Source of the DNA: Gnetum montanum
Taxonomy: Eukaryota > Streptophyta > Gnetopsida > Gnetales > Gnetaceae
NCBI GenBank assembly: GCA_015680685.1
Contig: MNCI01005010.1
Span: 145,331 to 209,330, forward strand
Length of the DNA stretch: 64,000 nucleotides
Reading direction: 5' to 3'
Positions 35,457 to 46,753 of this stretch are shown here, piece by piece. The number at the start of each line of letters is the position of its first letter. The first letter of the stretch is position 1. Below the pieces are notes generated by a model. It did not search any database. It had not been told where the DNA came from and saw only the letters and a list, made by a program, of their open reading frames with translations. A program made the translations under genes and the position numbers.

Positions 35457-37430
35457 GTGGGAACCATGGAAATAGAGGAGACATTTGACCAAGCTCTTCA
35501 AAGAGATAATTCTAATGCTTCCAAAATTAGGGAAATTTATGAATTAAATTATTATGCATTTATGGGGAATGTGAATGTAGAAGACCATCTTGCGAGAAAA
35601 TTGTTGTTCCAAATTAGGGAGAGATGTTTTCTTAGTAGGGAATGAATTCATATTTTGATTTATGGAGGAGTCCAAGAAAATGTTATTTTATCTAGGATAG
35701 TTGCTACATTGGGTTTGGTAACTAATCATCATTCAAGACCCTATAAGGTATATTGGTTTTTAAGAGATTTATCTTAAGAGGTGAGAGAGAAATGTGTTTT
35801 AAACTATAAAATTGGAATTTTTTATGATGTTGTAAAAAATGATGTGCTTCCAGTTGGTTATGTTGATGTAATGTTTGATAGACCTTGAAATTTTAAAAAA
35901 GGTGGTAATTTTGATAGAGTAAGAAATTTATGGAGTGTAGCTAGACTTGATGGAATCCATGAGTTGATTCCTATGTTAGCTGAATAAGTGAAACAACAAA
36001 GCTTACTTAATGCTTCTTTAATCATTCTAGGAGAGAGGAAATCCATTAAGAAACATGATGAAATTGGTTTTGGTTTTTTTGCTAAATCAATAATTACTTC
36101 TAACCATGATGATGTGTAGGTAGAACTTCCAACAAATATGCTAGGCTTCAAGGAGTAATTTTCCAAGGTGTTCATGGGAGAATTAGATGGATTGCCATCA
36201 ATGAGGAATGTAAAATACAAAACTGATTTTATCCTTGATGCAACCATTATAAATAAAAGAGAATATTTGATGGCACCAAATCAGCAAGAAGAACTACAAA
36301 GGTAAGTAAAAGAGCTTCTTGGAAATGGCTATGTAAGGAAATCCATTTTACCTTATACAATTCCAATAGTACTTGTGCCCAAGAAGGACAATGATAAATG
36401 CAAAATATGCATTGATTTTAGGATAGTGAATAGGATAATAGTGAGGTACATGTTTTATATTCCAAGAATGAATGATATCCTTGATTTCCTTATCAATGTA
36501 GAGATATTTAGAAAAGTATATTTAAAGAGTGGTTACCATCAAAGTCAAATTAGGATTGGTGATGAATGGAAGAAATATTTTACAACATTTGATGGGTTAT
36601 TTGATTAGTTGGTGATGTTATTTGGGCTCATGAATATACCTTATACATTCATGGGATTGATATATGATGTACTCAAAGACTCAATTGGTAACTATTATAT
36701 TGTCTTCTTTAATGATATTTTGGTGTATACCCATAATGAAGATGAGTACCTAGATTACTTGAGGAGGATGTATCTTAGATTGGAAGAGGCATATTTGATT
36801 ATCAATATGAAGAAAAGCCATTTCTTCAAGAGAGAAATCACATACTTGGATCATGTGGTTTCTAAAAACCAAATGAGGTCTATTAGAGGTTAGCCAACTC
36901 CTAAGAATGTTGAAATGGCAAGATCATTCTTTAGTTTAGTAGTTTTTATTAGAGGTTAATAAACAATTTTAGTGGTATTTCTTATCCTATGTTTGCTTTG
37001 TTGAATTCCAAAGTATTTTTTAGTTGTTGAAGGAAAAAATTACTAGTGAATTCATGCTTGTAATTCTAGATTTTTTGAAGCTTTTTTAGATGGAGGTGGA
37101 TGCAAGTGGACTTATCATTGGTGTGATACTTTCACAAGAAGGCAGGCCTATTACTTTCTTTTCTAAACATTTGAATAAGTCAAGGAAAATATATAGCATA
37201 TATGAGAAGGAGTTATATGCTACTCTTCAAGTGATCAAGCATTGGAGGCATTACTTGTCACTCAAGAAGTTCACTTTCATGATGGATAACAAAGCACTTT
37301 ATTTTATAAATTACCAAAAGAAGTTCAATCCTAAACAACTAAATTGAATTACATAGTTACATGAGTTTAATTTTGAGCTCAAGCACAAAATTGGAAAAGC
37401 CAGTGTGGTGGTTGATGCATTATCTAGGGT
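35457..37430 (+). pseudogene. protease, RT and RNase H of chromovirus D
   Basis: Protease region 35457-36000 (ENVILSRIVATLGL, SARLDGIHELIPM). RT from about 36330: IPIVLVPKKDNDKCKICIDF, RMNDILDFLINVEIF, KSGYHQSQIRIGDEWKKYF, TTFDGLFD, LFGLMNIPYTFM and FFNDILVYTHNEDEY. The active site at 36708-36716 is F-N-D, with the first catalytic Asp changed to Asn by one G->A. RNase H at 37090-37347: VDASGLIIGVILSQEGRPI, FFSKHLNKSRKIYSIYEKE, VIKHWRHYLSLKKF, FMMDNKALYF. Near 37400, KIGKASVVVDALSRVH ends the domain. Stops at 36606, 36891, 36959 and elsewhere. Confidence 0.9.
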
Positions 37431-37509
37431 GCATGTGGTGAATTTTAGCATGCTCTTATGGAAGATATGGATGATTTTGTTGATTTGTATAAGAATGATT
37501 ATCATTTTG

Positions 37510-38875
37510 GGGAGGTTTAGAGGATCCTCAAGATACTATTTCTAAGTATTATAAATCAATGGATGAACTATCATATTCAAGATGAACTGTTATTCAAAAA
37601 TGGGAAGATATGTGTTTCTAATTATGATTTTAGGAAAATGATTTTGGTTCAAAAGTATTTTAGTGGAATGGTAGGTTATATGGATAGGGATAAAAAAGTA
37701 GAGCTTGTAGGTAATATTTTTCACTAGGTATAATAACTAAAGCTTCAAAATATATGAAGGAGTATTTGACATGTCAAAAATTCAAAGGAGATAATGGAGT
37801 GGATGGATATTATGTCTTTGTGAATTTTCAAAGATCCATGGGAAAGTGTTAATGGACTTTATGAGTGGTATTCCACAAATCAAGGATGGTAACAATGATA
37901 CTTTTTTTTTGTAGTGGATAGGTTCTCCAAGATGGTACACTTCATTCCATGAAAAAAGGTGAGTGATGCTTCTCATATAACAAATGTATTTTACAGCATG
38001 TTATGAAATGACCTAGTATTCCTTTAGAAATTATTATTGACAAAGACTCCAAGTTTACTAGTAATTTTTGTAGATTCGTTTGGAAACTTTTAGTGACAAA
38101 ATTGAATTTTTCTAGTGCATATCATCCATAATTTGATGGGAAAATATACGTGGTGAATAAATATTTATTGAATATTTTAAGGTATTTATGTGATGAATAG
38201 TCCAATCAGTGGGAAACGTTGGCATGTCATTCTAAATTTTCTTATAATAATGCTTTTAATGTTTCCATCGGAAAAAGTCCTTTTGAGGTGAATTATGATT
38301 TTTTTACAAAGATGGTGGACTATGTTAGGGCTTTGAGAGATATGCTCAACTCAGTGTTAATTTTGTACAAGAGATGAGATATCTTCATGTACATGTAAAG
38401 GAAAATTTGAAGAATAAGGCTAAAGAGAGAGTCCTCAAGACGAATGAGGGTAAGACTAAGCCTATCTTTACTATTTGTGAATGTACTTAAAGATGAATAG
38501 ATTGAGAGGTATCAAACTCTCCAAGTTGAAAGCCAAGAAGATGTGTCCTTTTAGAATAAAGGCCAAAATTAATGATAATGATTTTAAAATTGAATTACCA
38601 AATGATGTGGGTATGTATTTTATATTTAATATTTCAGATCTTATGCATTACCATGGATCAATTAATGATGAAATCATACAGGGCAGCATCAATAATTTGA
38701 AAGGGAACTATAAACAAGTCCAATCCTTTAATTAAGAGGAAGAGAATTGTACTCCAGAGTAGAAAAGCTTCAATCTCTCAAGGATTGAAGAGGCATGAGT
38801 ACTTGATCCATTGGAAGGATCAATGTATTAATGATGCTATATGAGTCCATGAGATCAAACTTACTAAGTAGGAAA
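37510..38875 (+). pseudogene. integrase and chromodomain of chromovirus D
   Basis: Frames switch several times. Visible parts: HIQDELLFKNGKICV, VVDRFSKMVHFIP near 37915-37955, DKDSKFTSNFCRFVWKLLVT then NFSSAYHP-FDGK near 38038-38148 (the second catalytic Asp block and SxAYHPQTDGQ), and at 38481-38735 KKMCPFRIKAKINDNDFKIE, LPNDVGMYFIFNISDLMHYH, the C-terminal GPFKI/INDNAYxxELP/FNVSDL box. At about 38785-38855 KRHEYLIHWKDQCINDAI resembles a chromodomain (YLIxWKGxxxxDATW). The chromodomain would steer insertion to marked chromatin. Confidence 0.85.
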
Positions 38876-38918
38876 TCACTTCTTCCCCTATTTCCTTATT
38901 TACATGAGTTCACCTTTC

Positions 38919-38933
38919 GAAGGGTGGGAGAGA
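38919..38933 (+). other. polypurine tract of chromovirus D
   Basis: GAAGGGTGGGAGAGA directly before the TGGTATAGG start of the 3' LTR; well preserved. Confidence 0.85.
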
Positions 38934-39728
38934 TGGTATAGGAACACCTCTTCCAATTTCATTTTTGTTCACTACAATTGGTTTTTATAGGTTTTAGATG
39001 TTCTGGATATGTATTGATGATCTAGGAGACATCTTGGCCAAATAGTGGATATTCACAAGAGATATTTGGTAGATGCCAAAGGCTTCTAGGTATCTATAGA
39101 TATGTCTTTGAAACCCTAGAGATATCTCTATCAAGAGAGAGACATTTTCCACTCTTTGGAGACATCTTCCAATCTTAAGAGATTTCTTTCCTAAAAGCTA
39201 TAGTTTATAGAAAGACATATCTCTAATCCTCAAGAAGACCGGTATGATTAGGGAAGCGTTCAATTGAAACATTTAGAATTTTTAGGTTGAGATTGATGAA
39301 AAGTTCCAAAGTCTTTTATCTCCTATTTCTAGTAATTATTGGATGGTTTTTCTATTTTGAGAGGATAAGAGTTTAGGAGATTGGCATGAGAACACAATTT
39401 TATGAGTGCATGAATATGCATGATCAAATTATATATGAGTTTGACCTATGTGTGTGTCTATTGTGTGCTTGTTTGAGTTTAATCTCATTCGGTTGTGCCT
39501 TGCACTAAGAAAAATCATTGTGTGATTGTAGAGCCTCATGTTCTACAATGTCATTGATTGTTTTTAAGTGATTTGGATGTTTGTATATTATGGAACCCTA
39601 TTGTAATGTTCTTTACATCAATCAAAGATAGTTGGTTTTCTTCTTTTCTAACATATTGAATTATCTTTTATAATATCTAGATTTAGTGGGATTGGAAAGT
39701 TAAATCGAAAGAAGTGAACCTACTTCAT
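38934..39728 (+). repeat. 3' LTR of chromovirus D
   Basis: Counterpart of 33368-34226 (795 versus 859 bp). Retains three of the GAGACA hexamers (39026, 39139, 39159). Ends CTACTTCA, then TAAGA. Confidence 0.9.
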
Positions 39729-39733
39729 AAGAA

Positions 39734-40728
39734 TCCTCCATGTCATTTTTTTATTGTTACTATAGAACTTAGTGTGACTTGAAAATCTTTATTAGATTTC
39801 AATCAACAAGGATTTTGTCCAAAATTGGTAGTTCACCACTTAGAGAACTCTAGCTTATACTAAGTAACTTCTTGTACATGTATAGTAGAGGTTGTCATGT
39901 GAGGTGAGGCCTCTTGAGGGGAATAGACATCAAATGACTTGAAGGTAATGACTCCAATGTACTTCCATGGTTCCATTCAAAATTTCCTGAATTAAAGTAA
40001 TGAAAAATTTAAGCAAATTAGGATATGATCTTATTTATTCTAATAAAATCATCTAGGACATAAAGCATGAAAAAACCATCAATCAATATAAAAATAGGAA
40101 ATATTCTCTAAACTAGGGGAACATGCTAAAGTAGAAAAATAATCAAAAAGCTACATATTTTGTGAGTTAAAAAATTTTTACTTGAGGCTTTCATGATTGG
40201 ACCATTTGTTGGACCTATAAGAACAATATATTTTTTTTTGTGCATTTTACAAAAGCTCTATCCTATAGAATATTTCTTTGCTAGTAGATTTTCCAAGCTT
40301 GTTTACCCTCATTAACTTACTAGAAGTTATCATTAGTACTATCCTCATGCTTCAAACATTAATCCTCATTTCCTGTTAATCTAAAATCCATTTCATGAAA
40401 ATATGCATCATCCATGTATTTAACAAAAATTCATCAAAAATGTTATGACGTGATAATTTTAGTGGCTATATGGTTTTAGAAATAATAACATAGAAATCAT
40501 TCTTAAGGAAACACCAAAATTACTAGCTTTATATGAGGACCAAGAACTTATAAAAGGGGGATGAATAAGTTCCTCAAATTGCAAGCAACACCTAATACAC
40601 AAACATAATCATTACGTGGTTCTCCAACTTGGGTACTCCACATTTGGAGGGTAGATTCCTTGCACACCTCCAGAATTTATTTTTTTCCAAAATGTGGTTT
40701 AGAGAACACCACAACCTTTATAATTTTT
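39734..40728 (+). other. unassigned stretch right of chromovirus D
   Basis: If D inserted into the LINE, this should be the LINE's upstream part (ORF1 or 5' UTR) on the minus strand, but no ORF1 motif could be recognised. Confidence 0.35.
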
Positions 40729-41003
40729 GTGCTCTACTAAGGAGAGTTTCATCACTATGAAAACTCTCAACCCTGCAAGGTCTCAACAAGCTCAAAAGTT
40801 CTTTGAAGGGAACTGCACCTTGTACAAGCTCTAAGCTCCACTCCAAAGTGTTTCATTGCTATGAAACCACTCAACCTTACAAGGTCCAAATAGACTCAAA
40901 ATTGGGTTTTAAGGATCCCATAACCATTACAGAATTAAGCTCTGCTTTGGAGTATTTTGATGTCATACAAACACTCAATCTTGTAGGATCTCAATGAGTT
41001 CAA
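40729..41003 (+). repeat. ~104-bp degenerate tandem repeat, three units
   Basis: Units near 40729, 40834 and 40935 share (AA)GCTCTACT--GGAGTGTTTCAT, CTATGAAAC-CTCAACCTTGCAAGGTCTCAA and an AACTCAAAA end. Units differ at many positions, so the duplication is old. The 64-codon frame across it is not a recognised protein. Confidence 0.8.
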
Positions 41004-42607
41004 CTACGATACCTTCTTGTAAGAAGCACATCAACCCCAGTAGGGCAATAAGAGAGAAACAAAAACACAAGAAAAGAGTGTAACTTAAATTACATGTTCT
41101 TGTACTTTGAGCACAGTTCTACAATCAACAAAATGATATGATAAATGAAGTATATAAGTACAATAAAATATAATAGACAATGATGGATTTGATGTTACTA
41201 ATGCTTGCATAAAAAATAAGAGATTTAATTCTTCTTATAGTCTTGAAGTTTCCAAAAACACCTTAGAATTCATGCAACAACTATCTAATGACTAACGTAT
41301 ATGTCTACTTTGAGATTGGGACGTCTCTCTGAAATCACCTTTAATTCTAGGAAGATGTCTCCTCTAAAACTAGGACATCTCTAGGGAGATGTCTCTTCTA
41401 TAATGAAGATGTCAATTGAAGATAATAGATGTCTTCTCAATTTTTTCACTATTTCTTTCTAGGCTTCATCTGATCAACTTTTCTTCTTCCCACTCCTCGA
41501 CGCATCTTCACTTGACTTGTAGCCTTTGTTTTTATCCATATTTGTCCATGCTCTCAGCTTGCCCAAGTAGTTTCTACTTTGACATCTCTTTGTAGATCTC
41601 ATTCATGCCCTTAAAAATCATCCCATTTCATAAACATTCTATGTTCTCCATTTTCCTTAAGGTTTTGACATACCAAAAGGCCAACATGTAGAACATAAAT
41701 CATATGTAAGCATTGGAAATCTTGAGTTTGGACTTTGTACATATTAGTCCTAGGTTTTTTATATTCTTTTCATTAGATCTTGATTCTTCTCATCACCATA
41801 ATAATATTATTTTTGTAGATATTAGGTTACTTCTCTTAATACGTTAAATGTAGTTTTTCTATGTAATTATTTTTCTATAGTTTCAGATAGGTTTCTAATA
41901 TTGCATGAATCTTAGGTTTGATGAAACCATTGATTTCATATTATTATTATAGAACTTATGTTATAGTAATTTGGTTAGATGCTATCATTAAATATATGGA
42001 TTTTTAATGGGTTATTTTTCTTTGATTATGACTTGCTTACAAAGTTAGGAGTAGTTCTATAATTGGTATAAGTGTTATAATTTCTTACATTAGTATATCT
42101 ATATTATTTCCAACATTTTTAGTTTCATATTTTCATTTTGTATGATTATGAAAAAATTTCATCACTTTGGCAAAGTGTAGATGCATATTGCGTCTCTATT
42201 ATATTGATGTATGAGCCATTCTACTTACTACGTATCCTAGCCATCCTAGAAGTTGTAGTTTGTGGTAGGTGCCTCATGTTTCACTATCTTCCTAGATGTT
42301 TTTGGATGTTACAACTTCCATCATGAGTCCTAGGTAGATTTCATGACTTATATTTTAAGTTATTACATTCATAGTGACATGTGTTTTAGATTGCAACATC
42401 TATTGTACCCTAAATCATAATTTATGATATTCAATGAATGAATCAAGTTATGAACAAAAGTGGTAACATTGCTAGATAGTTCTTGTAATGCAATTCTCTC
42501 ATAGTATAGACAAGGACTTCTTTGGAATCCAATTTAGTTATTCTAAGCTTTGAGGCATAGTCTACCTTGAGTCCACCCTTCCTCCTTGTTACCTAAGGAC
42601 TCTTGGG
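41004..42607 (+). other. unassigned region with ACATCTC words
   Basis: No coding motif. 41290-41440 carries about six GACATCTC/GAGATGTC words (such as GGGAGATGTCTCTTC near 41384), like the LTRs of chromovirus D and like 19440-19760; it may be a fragment of a related LTR. Confidence 0.35.
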
Positions 42608-43683
42608 TGATGCCAAATAGTATTTTTAAATGCATAGTACCATTACATCAAGTGAAAGTGATGTAATGGTAGTTAAAATAGCATTGATAGAATTTTAGTT
42701 TTTAGTTTTGGTTAGCAATAAATGATGTCTTGAATGCTTAAGTGTTTCAATAAAAGTTAATTTTAATTATCCATGTAATGGTTTCCATAGTGTAGTTATT
42801 CAGTCCATTTCTTCAATACCAAGTTTGTTTGTATTTTTCATGTTCTATTGTTATGCCTAAATTATATCTTAAGGGATTATACCCTAGTTGAGTTCATTTC
42901 TTTCACCTTATTTGGTCTATAAATATGACACCCAATCCATCTTAATGGGGAGTTAGAATTTTAGTTGCTAGCAAAACTCTTGTAGTTTCTTTTCATGAGA
43001 GATAGAATAATTTTCTAAGTGTCTGTAGTAGGAGTCAAGGAGTGTACGGATCTTTATTTAAGCATTGCTTTACTTGAGCACTACAATGTGTGCAGCAATA
43101 AAGATGAGCTTTTGATAAACTATAAAGCACTTGGACTAGCTCAATGATTTATTTATGCATTTATTATTTTCACTAATTAAGCAATTAATTAAGCTAAGAT
43201 GATTAAGAATTTGAGTAATTAATTAATTAATCTAAATAGACTAGCATACATAAGTACAACCAATTCAAGCATATATATAACACTTGGTAATCCTAATAGC
43301 ACTTAACACTTAGTCACCCAATAGTGTTATACGTGTTCAAGATGTGTATAGAAAGTGGGACTAGATTCTTATGTTAAGATTGTTAGTTATTAATTAACAA
43401 TTAAATTAGTTAAATTAGTTAATCAATTTATTCTCAATCTATTACCAATCTTAGGTGAAAAAAATATAAAATAATAAAAATCATATGCCTCAATTATACT
43501 TAACCATACAACTAAATGTCCCAAGTGTAGTTGGGAAGACAATGATCGTTCCACAGTTACATTCGTCTTCTAGATTGAATCCTATATATCAAAACACTAG
43601 GAACCCATGGAATTCAACTGAATCACATGTGAATGCCTTAGTGATTCATATGGTTGGGCATTGGGGTACCTCACCACTCATCA
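42608..43683 (+). repeat. 5' LTR of element E1 (left edge uncertain)
   Basis: From GGTCTATAAATAT (TATA at 42918-42925) to CACTCATCA at 43683 it matches 51463-52262 closely. Left of the TATA the two LTRs do not align; TGATGCC at 42608 is the best candidate start. A perfect hairpin lies at 42640-42669 (11-bp arms, 8-nt loop). The AATAAAGATGAGC word near 43098 is a likely poly(A) signal. Confidence 0.65.
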
Positions 43684-43700
43684 TTGATGTCGTTGTTGAG
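43684..43700 (+). other. primer binding site of E1
   Basis: TTGATGTCGTTGTTGAG directly after the LTR, a decayed TGGCGCCGTTGCCGGGG, complementary to tRNA-Asp as in Athila/Tat-type elements. E2 has the better preserved TTGGCGTTGTTGTCAAGGA. Confidence 0.75.
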
Positions 43701-43879
43701 AAATTCTTAGCTAATACCATGCGCTATCAATCTAGGATTAGTCAAAATTACTTAACACTGCTGAAACAAACCTGACAAAGTTAAATCTAAAAAATTCATC
43801 AAAACTATACCACAATCACACTGAATAACTATTTCTAACAAAAATTTCTTCTTCTTCTCACAAGCAAGATGATTCTAAG

Positions 43880-46150
43880 TCAATAGTACCATAAGAATGT
43901 AGAGTGGTGTACACTCATCTTGATGAGTTTGTACCCAATTTCACTTACCTCCTCCATTAGGATGAACAAATGCAGTGGTGAGACATGGAGGGGAATGTTG
44001 TATTGCCACATAAATGATCTATTCCCAAGATGCTACTCTACACTCTTACAAGTTTGGACATCAAAAAGCTTCATGGAGAGTATGTTGTAATAGATCGTGA
44101 CTTCCAAGAATACCGTTCCACTAAGACATAATGCAAATGAGATTGGCAAAAGAAAAAGCATCGTAAAGCCATAAAGAGGAAATAGTTCACTAACCCCTTG
44201 TTCCTGCTTGATCAAAAGGATGATGACGAACCTATTTCTAAGGGTTCTTAACATGAAAACTCTCCACCTCTTGATTTTGATGAAGGGGATCCAAACTCAA
44301 ATCCTAAATTAGTAATCAATAATCTAATTTCTATTAATAGCGAGTCCCATGGTCATGGGAGCTCTAAGAAAGGAAGTCAAAGTGGGAACTCAAAAAATCA
44401 TAATGATGATCACTCTAAGGATTGTGGTGGAAAAAAATGGAGAAGAAATGGTAGAAATCAAGGTGATGGTAGTCCTCCTCCCTCTTAGCACTCTTCATCT
44501 AGATTAGCTTCCTCCTTTGAATTTGAAAAGAATCACAAGTAACAACATAATAATGATAATCACAGAGACTACCATGAATGAAGGGATGGTAGAGGACATC
44601 ACTGCCATCATCAATATTATGATAATAAACCTCTGCTAGCCACTCAAAATATGCTCAATGTCACAAAGACTATCAAAATTCTAACCATACATGTGAAAGA
44701 TAGCTAAATCAAGTGACTAGACATGAACAATATCCCCAACTATGAAGGGGGATATAACTCAGATCCTTAAACACATTTACAAGCCTTTCATTATGCTAGT
44801 GGCTTACAAAATATTGAAAGTGATTGGCAAAAGCTCAAGCTATTCTGCAAAACACTCATCAAGAAAGCAGAAAGTTAGTACTGATCTTAGGAACCAGAAT
44901 CAATTCGTCAATGAAGTACAATGCTAGAACTATTTAATGACAAGTATTAGATGTACTCTAAAGTGTCAAACCTATGAAGGTAAATCTAAGGATGAAAAAA
45001 AGTAATGCAAGAATCCTTGGATGCCATCATGGGTAGATATTATTCATTATTACATCGATGCCCTATGCATGGTTACTCTTATAGGAAATAGCTTTGTCAC
45101 ATCATAGATGGGCTTTGCTCAGAAACATGGAGGACCCTTAAAGTCTATGCCCAAGTAAGACTATTAGAATTAAGATCCCATTAGATACAAAGGCTGATTA
45201 AATAGGTAGCAAAAGAAGAAGGAGAGTTGAGGAAATGTGAAAGTGTAAAAAAATATAATAGGGATGCTTCCATCATAAAGAAAGAGGTACGCTTGTGTGA
45301 TAGTGAGGAGGAGTCACATCTTTATGAGGTGGTGCAATTAGAGGCCTTATCAATCCAAAAATCTATGTCTGAAATTTCATCCAAGGTAGATAAAATGTGG
45401 GAATTTTTAGATGAAAAATTCCAAAATTCTCTAAAAATATCAAAAGAATCAAGAGGGCATAGTAGTGATTGTGACCACAGGAGGTGGAAAGAAGCTAAAT
45501 GTGCCTAACAAAGGGACAAGGGGAAAGCTACTATAGTAGAAGAAGTTGTGAAGATAGAATCAGATTATGATAATGGATGTGACATTTGCCATTATGAACA
45601 TCCTAAGGGATGTTTTCCTATTTTGTCAAACTTACAGGAATATGGGATGTATGCTCTAAATCCATGAATATGAAAAAGGTAAACACCCAAAATATTACCC
45701 TATCCTCAAGGCAATCCTAGGAAATTCTACCAACAACAACCTTATTATCCAAGAGTAATTACATCATAACCATATGAGCAGTATCAGTAGTGGTAGCAAC
45801 CACAGTTGTGTGGGATGCCACTTCCATGGTAGTAGTACCCTTATAGGTAGCCAGATCCATATGGTTACTATGTTCAACAACCCCTATCTCCACATCACTC
45901 TTCGAGTCATGTTTCTCCTTTCCAACATCATTACCATCCTATTGAATTCCATTGAACTCATTCTCCAACTCCTAGGGGGGATCCCATATTCCATCCATAC
46001 CCTCCTCATGTGCCTGCACGTGTTCCTCCACCCTCAACATACCTACTACCTACTCCATCCATGGAAGGTGAGCTTCCAACTCAACTGCAATAGCATAATG
46101 ATACAAGGGTTGTTAATCTACAACCAATTAATCAACTAAGTGGTTTGGAA
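43880..46150 (+). pseudogene. gag of element E1
   Basis: Aligns block by block with the better preserved E2 gag. 43905-44130 corresponds to E2's VYIHHDEYVPNF segment. 44280-44590 is a Ser/His/Asn-rich linker. 44730-45510 is the Gag core (KGDITQILKHIYKPFIMLV; HIDGLCSETWRTLKVYAQV across frames; then KVDKMWEFLDEKFQNSLKI at about 45390-45450). A knuckle remnant at 45575-45618 reads CDICHYEHPKGC. 45690-46140 is Pro/Tyr/Gln-rich, as in E2. Frames are broken throughout. Confidence 0.75.
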
Positions 46151-46339
46151 CTTACATATCACAAATGACCATTCTTTTGACCCAATAGCCCTTCTAAGCC
46201 CACACAAACTCATGCAACTAGTCATCCTAATTCTTTCTCATCCTCTACAAATCATCAAATTAAGAGCCCTTCAAAAAAAATGCCTTCCAAGATCTATACT
46301 ATTATGTTAACTCATGTCATATCTAACTAGATCCGAGAT

Positions 46340-46753
46340 AGTAACCTTTCCAGGAAATTAACTAATCCTAGAAGTCCCCTTATCTATTCACATATTACTA
46401 GGAATGAACCATGCAAAGCTATTTTGGATTTAGGTTTCAGTGTTAATATGATTTTTCATAAGATTTATACTACCTAGAACCTACCACCTCTCAAGAAGAG
46501 CAATATCATATTAGAATTAGCAGACCAATCCGTCACTATTCCATTAGGACTAGTAGAAGATATTGTGGCCACTATCTATGGGTTTTTTTATCCTCTCAAT
46601 TTCCTAGTGATTAAATTTGAGAATTACAAGGGGCATTTTCCAATCATTATGAAAAGGATGTGGCTAAGTAATATTGATGAAAGAATGGGCATCAGAGATC
46701 TTTTCCTAGAAATTTCTAAAGAAAATGCATTTAGAAAGATTGAGAAAAAATGA
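46340..46753 (+). pseudogene. retropepsin-like protease of element E1
   Basis: Shows PCKAILDLGFSVNMIFHKIY near 46410-46470, with D-L-G at 46427-46435 in place of the active-site D-S/T-G, then NLPPLKKSNIILELADQSVT, IPLGLVEDIVATIYGFF, YPLNFLVIKFENYKGHFPII, and DERMGIRDLFLEISKEN. These are the blocks of Athila/Tat proteases (ALLDSGASVN, LADRS, PxGxVEDV, FPxDFVVLD). E2 keeps D-S-G at the same place. A closing stop lies at 46751. No RT frame follows. Confidence 0.85.

Larger units (their letters stand above)
33363..39733 (+). mobile_element. Chromovirus D (complete Ty3/gypsy layout, decayed)
   Basis: LTRs 33368-34226 and 38934-39728, a tRNA-Met-type primer site, gag, protease, RT, RNase H, integrase and a C-terminal chromodomain remnant, then a purine tract. 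The order RT-RNase H-integrase and the chromodomain place it among chromoviruses. Flanking pentamers TGAGA (33363-33367) and TAAGA (39729-39733) differ by one transition and are the likely target duplication. Stops are frequent and mostly single-base changes. Inserted beside the LINE ORF2 start. Confidence 0.9.

Noticed and set aside
35858-36247. 129-codon minus-strand frame
   Set aside because: Antisense shadow of the chromovirus D protease-RT frame; no motif of its own.
39990-40230. Minus-strand LYVLDDF-like stretch that might be copia RT
   Set aside because: Surrounding blocks could not be made to fit copia RT or LINE ORF1 in any frame.
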